DNA from: CAYTCZ01 sp964436315
GTDB taxonomy: Bacteria; Actinomycetota; Thermoleophilia; Gaiellales; Gaiellaceae
Assembly (NCBI GenBank): GCA_964436315.1
Contig: CAYTCZ010000141.1
Span: forward strand, 1-9,212
Direction of reading: 5' to 3'
DNA length: 9,212 bases
Positions 1-5,615 of the stretch are shown one piece after another. The position numbers were made by a program, and so were the translations under genes. Under the pieces are notes generated by a model. The model was not told where the DNA came from, did no database searches, and saw nothing but the letters and a program-made list of their open reading frames with translations. How positions within the stretch are numbered: position 1 is the first letter of the stretch; each line of letters opens with the position of its first letter.

Positions 1-155
1 GGCTGGCGGCTGAGACGCGGCACATCTCGCCGCGATCGCCCTCGCACATATCTCTCTCGATATGCGCTTCGGCCGATCCCGCCAAGCTGCTTGGTCTCAT
101 CCGTCCCCGACGACACCGCACCTACCGGGATAGGCTCTTAGAACGGCGCACCCAC

Positions 156-791
156 CTACACACTGGTTGTGGCCGCCGCCTCACTCAGCGTGGCGATGAA
201 GTCGGCCGAGCTCACGACCGAGCCGTAGTAGGGCAGGGTGTTGTGAATGGCGAAGTCGTGCAGCTCATCCGAGAAGCCCTGGCAGCAATCCGCTAGCACG
301 CTGATCCGGTAGCCGAGCTCGGCTCCGTAGCGGGCAGTGCTCTCCACCACCCAGTTGGTTGCGATCCCCACCAGGAAGAGCTGCTGGACCCCCTTGGCGC
401 GGAGGATGCAGTCGAGGTCGGTGTGCGAGAAGGCACTCGAGTTGAAGTTGATCACGATCAGGTCGTCGGGCTCGGGGGCGAGCTCCTCCGGGACTGCGGC
501 ATCCCAGCTGCCGCGAAGGAAGGCGTTTCGCTCCTGGATCGACTCGATCAGCGGATAGGTCGGCTTGCTCAGCTCCGGGAATCCCGGCCTGAACTCGATG
601 TTGACGTAGATCACCTGCATGCCGGCGCCCCGAGCGGCCTCGAGCACTGCGGCGGTCTTGTCCAGGCAGACGTGCTTGCTGACCTGAGCGGCGGTGCCGG
701 AGAAGGCGAAGACGCCCTCGTCCCGCACCAGCCCGTTCTGGTAGTGGAGGACGAGCAGCGCGGATGTGGCTGGATCAGTCGGTCGATCCAT
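156..791 (-). CDS. Isochorismatase-fold (cysteine hydrolase family) protein, catalytic residues lost
   Basis: A 211-residue soluble alpha/beta protein of the isochorismatase-like hydrolase superfamily. The fold is recognisable from the first strand (ALLVLHYQNG, residues 11-20), the SAF motif (119-121), the VGIATN turn (141-146) and ESTARYGAELGY (150-161). Active members use an Asp-Lys-Cys triad. Here the three aligned positions are His16, Asn115 and Val148, so the usual nucleophile chemistry should be impossible and no substrate can be assigned. It may be a pseudoenzyme or a subfamily with other chemistry. The ATG at 791 was chosen over an upstream in-frame start at 935 because a strong AGGAGG lies 7 nt before it, the family homology begins there, and the longer form would run into the methyltransferase gene. 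It lies 74 nt downstream of that methyltransferase on the same strand and may be co-transcribed with it. The family call is firm; the function is unknown. Confidence 0.85.
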   Translation of the reverse strand: MDRPTDPATSALLVLHYQNGLVRDEGVFAFSGTAAQVSKHVCLDKTAAVLEAARGAGMQVIYVNIEFRPGFPELSKPTYPLIESIQERNAFLRGSWDAAVPEELAPEPDDLIVINFNSSAFSHTDLDCILRAKGVQQLFLVGIATNWVVESTARYGAELGYRISVLADCCQGFSDELHDFAIHNTLPYYGSVVSSADFIATLSEAAATTSV

Positions 792-795
792 CGTG

Positions 796-805
796 AAACC
801 TCCTG
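796..805 (-). promoter_or_regulatory. Strong Shine-Dalgarno of the isochorismatase-fold gene
   Basis: Reading the minus strand, AGGAGG sits 7 nt upstream of the ATG at 791. It decides the start codon against the longer frame that opens at 935. It is the only near-perfect Shine-Dalgarno sequence I see in this window; most other genes here have weak or no such site. Confidence 0.75.
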
Positions 806-865
806 TCGTCGAATCCCGGTTCACTCTATCCCCGAATGGTCGAGAGCCGAACGAGCCGGTAGAAC

Positions 866-1669
866 TCAGCGTCGACGCCCGACGATGAACTGTGTCCTGT
901 TGCGGAAGTGTCGAGGCTCGCTTGGCTCCGGCCACATCACGGCCTGGACTGCGGCTTGAGCCTCGTCCCGGCGTTCTGGCGGCAGCATTGCAGTCGTGAC
1001 GTTGGCGAGTGCATCCCAGGCCGAGCTGAAGCTATCGAAGTCGAACCCGAGCGTTTCGATCTCCACACGAGCGTTGATCCCAGAGCGAGCGAGTTCCTGG
1101 AGGAAGGGCTGCGGGTCAGCGAGGGCGCCAGGACCAACACCAGGAACCGGTGGAGACGGTGCGAACTCGCCGGCCGTCTTCTGGAACAACACGATGTCGC
1201 AGACATCAGGTCCTGCCCACACTGAGGCGGCCAGCCGACCGCCTGACCGGAGGACACGAGCGATCTCCCGCGCGGCGCCGGGTCGGTCGATCACGTACAT
1301 CAGACTCAGTGAGGCGAGGACAGCGTCAAAGGACTCGTCTGCGGCGGGGATGCTCTCGGCCGAGCCCTCGCGAACGTCGAAGCTTCGCGCGGCCTGATCC
1401 GCGCGTCCGCGGGCGAGAGAGACCATCTCGGGACTGAGGTCGATGGCCAGCACTTGGCCGCCGGAACCAACGGCCGATGCCGCCCGCTCGGCCACGGTTC
1501 CGGTGCCAGTACCGATGTCCAGGACACTTTCCCCCGGCTGCAGCCCGGCTCTCGCCAGAACGCCATCGACGACGGGCTCGAAGCGACGATCGATCTCGCT
1601 CCAATAGATCTGCGACATGCGGTCCCACACACCGACTTGCCATGCGTGTCCTTCCTCCCGTTCGCTCAT
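866..1669 (-). CDS. Class I SAM-dependent methyltransferase
   Basis: A 267-residue cytosolic methyltransferase of the UbiE/Methyltransf_11 type. SAM-binding motif I is VLDIGTGTG (residues 49-57). The acidic residue for the ribose hydroxyls is Asp77 in AIDLSPEM. Motif II is DESFDAVLASLSLMYV (111-126), and motif III is the VLRSGGRLAASVW segment (139-151). The acceptor cannot be told from sequence; ubiquinone/menaquinone enzymes and many small-molecule enzymes share this layout. The ATG at 1669 was chosen over an upstream in-frame start at 1768 because GAGG lies 8 nt before it, a sigma70-like promoter sits just upstream, and the extra 33 residues look non-coding. The isochorismatase-fold gene follows after 74 nt. 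It is separated from the sugar-acid operon to its right by 171 nt containing a dyad, so it is probably a separate transcription unit. Confidence 0.87.
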   Translation of the reverse strand: MSEREEGHAWQVGVWDRMSQIYWSEIDRRFEPVVDGVLARAGLQPGESVLDIGTGTGTVAERAASAVGSGGQVLAIDLSPEMVSLARGRADQAARSFDVREGSAESIPAADESFDAVLASLSLMYVIDRPGAAREIARVLRSGGRLAASVWAGPDVCDIVLFQKTAGEFAPSPPVPGVGPGALADPQPFLQELARSGINARVEIETLGFDFDSFSSAWDALANVTTAMLPPERRDEAQAAVQAVMWPEPSEPRHFRNRTQFIVGRRR

Positions 1670-1700
1670 TGCACCAGCCTCAGCCGTATCCGTTCTTTTG

Positions 1701-1729
1701 AGGATAGTGCCCACAACCCTGACGGTCAC
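1701..1729 (-). promoter_or_regulatory. Putative sigma70-type promoter of the methyltransferase gene
   Basis: On the minus strand a GTGACC box (4 of 6 to TTGACA) is followed after exactly 17 nt by TATCCT (4 of 6 to TATAAT, with the key TA...T kept). Transcription would begin near 1694, giving a leader of about 25 nt before the ATG at 1669, enough room for the GAGG ribosome-binding site. It lies in the 171-nt gap after the RraA-like gene. This is pattern matching only. Confidence 0.4.
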
Positions 1730-1802
1730 GCTCGGGCGACAGGCGCCTCGACGAACCTCTCTCCCCACGGTCCGAGGCAGCAGCCTGTTGGGAGCGGAAG
1801 CC

Positions 1803-1829
1803 GGGCATGGCGGGCGAGACGCGATGCCC
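1803..1829 (-). terminator. Possible terminator of the sugar-acid operon
   Basis: GGGCAT (1803-1808) and ATGCCC (1824-1829) form a perfect 6-bp stem that can continue, after one mismatch, into 3 further GC pairs around a 7-nt loop. It begins 11 nt past the stop codon of the RraA-like gene, the expected place for an operon terminator. There is no T-run after it on the minus strand, so an intrinsic terminator of the classical kind is not assured. Confidence 0.35.
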
Positions 1830-1840
1830 TCGTTTTGCGA

Positions 1841-2500
1841 CTAGAACTTTCCGAAGCGCTCGTACGCTTCGAGCGGCGCCATCCCGGCGCGGACGGCGTC
1901 GCGGACTTCGTTTTCGGTTCCGACGACTCCCTCGGCGCGGGACAGAACCTGCTCCGTCACGGCCTTGGGGACCACCGCAACCCCGTCCTCGTCGCCGACG
2001 ACGTAGTCACCGGTCTCGATCCGCACGCCGCCGATCACGACCTCGTGACCCCACCCGAGAACTTCCCACCGTGGAACCGCGTCCTGCGGCGTGGTGTAGG
2101 CCGCGAACACCGGAAACTCCTCGCGAATGATGTAGTCGACGTCGCGACATCCGCCGTCGACGACGACGCCTGCACAGCCGCGGCTCTGCAGGGATACGGC
2201 CGACAGCTCCCCAAACTGTGCGCAGGTCCGATCGTTGGCTTGATACACGGCAACGTGGTGAGCGGGTATCGCGCCCAGCATCTCCAGAATCCGTCGGATG
2301 GAGGGCTCGTACTCCATCGCTGGGTTCGACCGGCCCTCCACCGCGAAGGCTGGGCCCGCAACGCGCATGCCGCTCTCGAGTGCCGTGATCTCCGCGGGCA
2401 GCGTCTGTTGTTTGTACCCGAGGTCGTCGAGCACATCAGTGAGCGCGGCGGTGTAGACCGCGGCGAATCGTTGGGCGAGTTGTTCGTAGTCAGGAGCCAC
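1841..2500 (-). CDS. RraA-family protein, HMG/CHA aldolase-like
   Basis: A 219-residue protein of the RraA / dimethylmenaquinone methyltransferase-like fold. The family includes the metal-dependent class II aldolases that cleave 4-hydroxy-4-methyl-2-oxoglutarate and related 4-carboxy-4-hydroxy-2-oxo acids to pyruvate; many members also decarboxylate oxaloacetate. Visible marks are the GELSA segment (97-101), the active-site GVVVDGGCRD with Arg119-Asp120 (111-120), and the C-terminal GDYVVGDEDGVAVVP (164-178). RNase E regulation, the role of E. coli RraA, is unlikely given the context. The start is the GTG at 2500, which lies inside the end of the preceding epimerase gene (11-nt overlap) and implies translational coupling. 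Upstream in-frame codons only read the epimerase in another frame. As the last gene of a four-gene cassette it probably carries out a pyruvate-forming or retro-aldol step in sugar-acid breakdown. The exact substrate is unknown. Confidence 0.87.
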   Translation of the reverse strand: MAPDYEQLAQRFAAVYTAALTDVLDDLGYKQQTLPAEITALESGMRVAGPAFAVEGRSNPAMEYEPSIRRILEMLGAIPAHHVAVYQANDRTCAQFGELSAVSLQSRGCAGVVVDGGCRDVDYIIREEFPVFAAYTTPQDAVPRWEVLGWGHEVVIGGVRIETGDYVVGDEDGVAVVPKAVTEQVLSRAEGVVGTENEVRDAVRAGMAPLEAYERFGKF

Positions 2501-3404
2501 GGAAGAGCTCGATCGTCTCACGGATTCCGGTTTCGAGCGAGGTCCCGAGCGGAAGGGTCGAACCGAACTCCTCTGGAAACGGCAGCTGGCGGTCATCGAA
2601 CGTGATCTTGCCGCGGGCCTCGGGAGCGGCCGCCTCAATGAGTGAGACGACCTCTGACATCGGATGGGACGAGCCGCCAAGGTTGTGGACACGGGCGCCC
2701 TGGTCGATTTCCCTGCTTGCCTGCACAAAGGCGGCGGCGACGTCCGGCGCGTAATCGAACTGATTCGTGCCTCCGAAACTCATGTGGAACTCCTGCCCTC
2801 GCGTCGCAGCCTCCATCGCCAGCGTTGGCTCCGATGTCAGGCCGGTGTCGCGGCCCGGGCCGTAGACGAAGGCGGGTCGGAGTCCTACACTCGGGATGCC
2901 TTCGTCCTGCCAGTAGATTTGAGCGGTTCCCTCGTTGGCCTGTTTGAAGACGCCATAGAGCGTGCCCGGATGCCCGGGTGTCTCTTCCTCGACCCGGGGG
3001 CCGTCGGAGGGTCCGTAGACGCCGGCGGAGCTTGCATAGGCGATGCCGTCTATTCGGTCGCGACGCGTCGTTACTGCCTCGAACATGTTGACCGTGCCGA
3101 GCACGTTCACCCGGGCGCCCAGCGGCGGGTCATCGCGCACAAACGGCACCTGAAGCGCGGCGAGGTGAACGACGTTCGTGATCTCGTGTGCGTCAAGCGT
3201 TTCCGCGAGTGACGCGACGTCGGTGATGTCTCCTTCGATGAACTCGATCGAATCGATCTCCTCGTGGGACATGATCAGCTCGAGTCGATGCCTGCTCGAG
3301 CCCGAGTCGAATGAGACGACGGGAACTTCTTCTCGGACGAGGATACGAGCTGCCCAGGCGCCGATGCATCCGAGCGCACCCGTGATGAGAAATCGCTCAG
3401 ACAC
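2490..3404 (-). CDS. NAD(P)-dependent epimerase/dehydratase (extended SDR)
   Basis: A 304-residue extended short-chain dehydrogenase. The N-terminal Rossmann motif is TGALGCIG (residues 8-15), followed by the VVHLAA segment (78-83), the catalytic serine in AYASSAGVYG (around 125-126) and the YxxxK pair Tyr150/Lys154. The family covers nucleotide-sugar epimerases and also sugar or aldonate dehydrogenases. Next to two pyruvate-aldolase-type genes, an oxidation of a sugar, lactone or sugar acid is more likely here than nucleotide-sugar synthesis. DenD-type erythronate dehydrogenases are one comparison, but that is inference. The start is a GTG at 3404 that overlaps the 3' end of the DHDPS-like gene by 8 nt, and its own end overlaps the RraA-like start by 11 nt. 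It is therefore firmly inside the operon. Confidence 0.85.
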   Translation of the reverse strand: MSERFLITGALGCIGAWAARILVREEVPVVSFDSGSSRHRLELIMSHEEIDSIEFIEGDITDVASLAETLDAHEITNVVHLAALQVPFVRDDPPLGARVNVLGTVNMFEAVTTRRDRIDGIAYASSAGVYGPSDGPRVEEETPGHPGTLYGVFKQANEGTAQIYWQDEGIPSVGLRPAFVYGPGRDTGLTSEPTLAMEAATRGQEFHMSFGGTNQFDYAPDVAAAFVQASREIDQGARVHNLGGSSHPMSEVVSLIEAAAPEARGKITFDDRQLPFPEEFGSTLPLGTSLETGIRETIELFRGS

Positions 3405-4281
3405 TCACGCCGATCGTGGAGCGGAGCTCTCCGAAGCGCTCCGAGAGCTCGTCGATCTCGTCGGCTGCGAGCTCGCGGAGGGGTGGACGAACCGACGAAC
3501 GAGGCAGCCCGCTGGCGAGGTGTAGCAACTGCTTGAGAGCTGCGTGACGGGGTAGCCCATCGGCGAGCGCCCTCGTCTCGGTGATCGCCGTCTGACGGCT
3601 CTCGTCGCCCGCCCGAACGGCCTCGAACTCCTCGGGAATCACGTTCGCCGAAGCGGAGATGACCCCAGATAGCCCGGCTGCGAAGGCTCGCGAGGCCGCG
3701 CGATCGTTTCCGTTGAACACGTTGATCTCTGGAAACGTCTTCATGAGGTCGAGCGTATGGTCGAACTCTCCGGCCGAGTCCTTGATCCCCGCCACCATCG
3801 GCCCGAACTCGGCCAGGAGGTCAGTAATCGTCCGGTCCTCGATCGCGACTCGGGTCTGCTGCGGAATGTGGTAGAGGACGACTCGCGTTGTCGTTGGGAG
3901 CTCGCCGAGGACTGCAGCGTAGTACCGCGTGACCGCGTCAGCCTCGTCAGGGACGTAGTACGTCGGTGGCGCAAGGAGGATGCCGGCGACACCTCGTTCG
4001 ACGGCGAAGCGACACAATTCGATCGTTTCGGGCAATGCCGTACAGCCGGTACCTGGAATCTGCTCGATGCCGCTCGGATGGCGGTCGATCTGCGCGATCA
4101 CGCCTTTGCGCTCTTCGAGCGAGAGCGAAGCGCCTTCGCCCGTCGTGCCCATCGGCGAAACGGTGTGAATTCCCCGCTCGTGGAGCCAGTTGAGATGCGC
4201 ATCGAGAACCTCGGTGTCAACGGCAGCCCCGCCCTCGGTAAACGGCGTCAAAAGCGCCGGGACGACACCTTCCAGCGGCAT
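3397..4281 (-). CDS. DHDPS/N-acetylneuraminate lyase superfamily aldolase or dehydratase
   Basis: A 294-residue TIM-barrel class I (Schiff-base) enzyme, the usual length of the DapA/NanA/KDG-aldolase superfamily. It shows the pyruvate-binding GTTGE loop (residues 45-49), the catalytic tyrosine Tyr137 in VVLYHIP and the Schiff-base lysine Lys167 in GIKDSAG. True dihydrodipicolinate synthases carry YNxPxRT; here the stretch reads YHIPQQT, so the arginine that binds aspartate semialdehyde is a glutamine. That argues against lysine biosynthesis and for a 2-keto-3-deoxy sugar-acid aldolase or dehydratase acting in the cytosol. The ATG at 4281 is used because the N-terminal MPLEGVVPALLTPF matches the family; the frame is open further upstream only by chance. 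It starts 2 nt after the stop of the SDR gene and overlaps the next gene by 8 nt. Confidence 0.9.
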   Translation of the reverse strand: MPLEGVVPALLTPFTEGGAAVDTEVLDAHLNWLHERGIHTVSPMGTTGEGASLSLEERKGVIAQIDRHPSGIEQIPGTGCTALPETIELCRFAVERGVAGILLAPPTYYVPDEADAVTRYYAAVLGELPTTTRVVLYHIPQQTRVAIEDRTITDLLAEFGPMVAGIKDSAGEFDHTLDLMKTFPEINVFNGNDRAASRAFAAGLSGVISASANVIPEEFEAVRAGDESRQTAITETRALADGLPRHAALKQLLHLASGLPRSSVRPPLRELAADEIDELSERFGELRSTIGVSV

Positions 4282-4283
4282 GG

Positions 4284-5009
4284 CTAGTACACGGCCCTGC
4301 CGCCGGAGATGTCGAAGCAGGCGCCCGTGGCAAACCCGTTCTCGGCGCTCGCGAGGAACGCGATCAGACTCGCCACTTCTTCGGGGCGACCCGTTCTCCC
4401 GAGCGGGATCTTCTCGACCATGTAGTCGATGTGTTCCTGTGAAAGCTGGTCGAGGATTGGCGTCGCGATGACCGCCGGGGCGATGCAATTGACGAGGACC
4501 CCGGTTCCGGCGAGATCCTTGCCGATCGACTTGGTCATCGTGATGACCGAGGCTTTGGACGCCGAGTACGCCGCAGCCATCGGATTGCCCTCTTTCCCCG
4601 CGATCGACGCGACGTTGACAATTCGGCCGTAGCCCCGCTCGACCATTCCAGGAATCGCCGCTCGGTTCGCAAAGAAGACGCCACTCGAATTGATTGCGAA
4701 AACACGCTCCCACTCCTCATCGCTCACGTCGACAGTCCGGAGTGAATCGCCGCCGATGCCAGCGCAACACACCAGGACGTCGAGTCCGCCGAGTTCGCCC
4801 TCGACGGTGGCGACCGCATCGTTCAGTTGCGAGGACTGCGTGACGTCGGCGCTAATCGCACGGGCCCCGTCCGGGGCGTTTTCGGGCTTGAGGTCGAGTG
4901 CGGCCACACGTGCTCCGCTCGCGAGCAGTCGCTCGACGGTGGCGGCGCCAATTCCACTCGCGCCGCCGGTGACCATGGCCACCCGTCCCTCGAAGTCGTA
5001 CGAATTCAC
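4284..5009 (-). CDS. SDR-family NAD(P)-dependent dehydrogenase
   Basis: A 241-residue classical short-chain dehydrogenase and the first gene of the four-gene cassette. It has TGGASGIG (residues 14-21), Asp39 at the end of the second strand (suggesting NAD rather than NADP), and the catalytic Asn107, Ser135, Tyr148 and Lys152. The usual NNAG motif is CCAG (81-84), a mild deviation. The C-terminus SGGRAVY resembles, from memory, SDRs assigned to 2-keto-3-deoxy sugar-acid or aldose oxidation, and the neighbours fit such a role. The true substrate is not readable. The start is set at the GTG at 5009. A TTG at 5048 would put 13 non-homologous residues in front and would lie within the inverted repeat that I interpret as an operator. 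There is no Shine-Dalgarno; a TAGAGT box 8 nt upstream suggests a nearly leaderless message. Confidence 0.85.
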   Translation of the reverse strand: MNSYDFEGRVAMVTGGASGIGAATVERLLASGARVAALDLKPENAPDGARAISADVTQSSQLNDAVATVEGELGGLDVLVCCAGIGGDSLRTVDVSDEEWERVFAINSSGVFFANRAAIPGMVERGYGRIVNVASIAGKEGNPMAAAYSASKASVITMTKSIGKDLAGTGVLVNCIAPAVIATPILDQLSQEHIDYMVEKIPLGRTGRPEEVASLIAFLASAENGFATGACFDISGGRAVY

Positions 5010-5017
5010 GGCGCCGT

Positions 5018-5047
5018 ACTCTAGACGTTTGATCGGGAATCCGATCA
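5018..5047 (-). promoter_or_regulatory. Putative promoter of the sugar-acid operon
   Basis: On the minus strand TTGATC (4 of 6 to TTGACA) is followed after 19 nt by TAGAGT (4 of 6 to TATAAT). A 17-nt spacing would give the weaker TCTAGA. Initiation would fall at or just before the GTG at 5009, giving a leaderless or near-leaderless mRNA. The -35 box and spacer coincide with the inverted repeat at 5026-5051, so a bound repressor would block this promoter. Confidence 0.3.
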
Positions 5048-5051
5048 AACG
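5026..5051. promoter_or_regulatory. Putative operator 1 (TTGATCG-N6-CGATCAA)
   Basis: A perfect inverted repeat with 11-bp arms (5026-5036 and 5041-5051) around a 4-nt centre. Its core, TTGATCG-N6-CGATCAA at 5029-5048, recurs exactly in half-site sequence and spacing at 5142-5161. It lies about 20-40 bp upstream of the GTG of the sugar-acid operon, over the likely promoter. This is the classic geometry of a dimeric repressor site. The regulator is not encoded in the window and its family cannot be named from the site. Confidence 0.65.
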
Positions 5052-5064
5052 CCGTTATCGCACT

Positions 5065-5093
5065 CCAGGAGCGGCGCTTCGTGCCGCTCCTGG
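5065..5093. repeat. GC-rich perfect hairpin, intergenic
   Basis: CCAGGAGCGGC (5065-5075) and its exact complement (5083-5093) form an 11-bp stem with a 7-nt loop. It sits between the two operator copies in the divergent region. No T-tract follows on either strand and both flanking genes point away from it, so a terminator role makes little sense. It could be a REP-like element, a protein-binding site or part of a leader RNA if transcription begins farther out than I propose. Confidence 0.6.
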
Positions 5094-5106
5094 GATTGAG
5101 AGTCCC

Positions 5107-5129
5107 GTGAGGCCGCGAAGCGGCCTCGC
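5107..5129. repeat. Second GC-rich perfect hairpin, intergenic
   Basis: GAGGCCGC (5109-5116) and GCGGCCTC (5120-5127) pair perfectly around a GAA loop; a T-G wobble and a G-C pair extend the stem to 10 bp (5107-5129). Its core CGAAGCG is the reverse complement of CGCTTCG at the tip of the hairpin at 5065-5093, so the two may be related. It lies 6 nt from the start of the repeat that holds operator 2. Confidence 0.55.
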
Positions 5130-5134
5130 CAAGA

Positions 5135-5168
5135 CTGAGGATTGATCGATTCATCGATCAATCCTCAG
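5135..5168. promoter_or_regulatory. Putative operator 2 (TTGATCG-N6-CGATCAA)
   Basis: A perfect inverted repeat with 15-bp arms (5135-5149 and 5154-5168) around TTCA, the longest dyad in the window. Its core at 5142-5161 repeats the half-sites and the 6-nt spacing of operator 1 exactly. The centres are 113 bp apart. It ends 27 bp before the ATG of the dehydratase small subunit, close to where a -35 box would lie. A dimeric transcription factor binding both copies would control both divergent operons. Confidence 0.65.
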
Positions 5169-5195
5169 CCCGTCCAGGCAACTAAGCTCCTGACC

Positions 5196-5615
5196 ATGGA
5201 CTTCGATCCACTGCGCGACTACCCGCTGGGTCGCAAGCGGCCGGACCTCGTCGAGACGCCGGGTGGCGTCGGGCTCCATGAGCTTACGCTCGACGCGGTC
5301 CGCGAAGGCCGGCTTTCGGCTGAGGAGATCCGGGCGAGGCCCGAGACTCTCGTTCGGCAGAGTCAGGTCGCAGCCGCGACCGGCCGAGTTCAGCTTGCCG
5401 AAAGTCTCAAGCGGGCTGCAGAGCTTTCGACCGTTCCGGCTGATCTGATTCTCGAGGTCTACACCGCATTGCGGCCCGGCCGCTCAACGGCGGCCGAGCT
5501 CGATGCGTGGGCCGATCGACTCGAGTCCGAGTACGAGGCCATCGAGACAGCTGCCTTTATCCGCGAGGCGCGCGACGTCTACTCGAGCCGCGGTCTGCTC
5601 ACACCGAACTCGTGA
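5196..5615 (+). CDS. pduE: Diol/glycerol dehydratase small (gamma) subunit
   Basis: A 139-residue protein matching the small subunit of coenzyme B12-dependent propanediol/glycerol dehydratase (PduE/DhaB3). It begins DYPLGRKRPDL (residues 8-18, cf. DYPLANKHPEW in Klebsiella) and continues with LTLDAVREGRLSAEEIR, RAAELSTVPADLILEVYTALRPGRST and the AAFIREA segment. The gamma subunit packs on the large subunit and has no catalytic residues. Enteric PduE is about 173 residues; the roughly 35-residue N-terminal extension that helps target the enzyme to microcompartments is absent. The ATG at 5196 is used since homology starts right after it. The frame is open to 5142 but would read through the operator. 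There is no Shine-Dalgarno; a TAAGCT box 7 nt upstream could support a leaderless message. The gene order, small subunit first, differs from the enteric C-D-E order. It overlaps the next gene by 4 nt. Confidence 0.9.
   Translation: MDFDPLRDYPLGRKRPDLVETPGGVGLHELTLDAVREGRLSAEEIRARPETLVRQSQVAAATGRVQLAESLKRAAELSTVPADLILEVYTALRPGRSTAAELDAWADRLESEYEAIETAAFIREARDVYSSRGLLTPNS

Noticed and set aside
44..67. AT-containing hairpin in the left end region (CATATC / GATATG)
   Set aside because: A 6-bp stem plus a mismatch and two GC pairs, about 90 nt past the nearest stop codon with no T-run. Compatible with chance. Bases 1-155 otherwise show no gene or RNA I can support.
1454..2605. 383-codon open frame on the plus strand across the methyltransferase and RraA-like genes
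   Set aside because: It is antisense to two well-supported genes and to the gap between them. Its protein is low in recognisable motifs and rich in Arg/Gly/His as expected for a high-GC shadow frame.
4282..4713. Extended N-terminus for the DHDPS-like protein
   Set aside because: The frame is open upstream of 4281 only because it shadows the SDR gene. Family homology begins exactly at the ATG at 4281.
5049..5195. Cobalamin riboswitch ahead of the B12-dependent dehydratase
   Set aside because: I looked for a B12-box-like GCCACTG and the long multi-stem layout and found neither. The gap is too short for it and is filled by the four dyads described.
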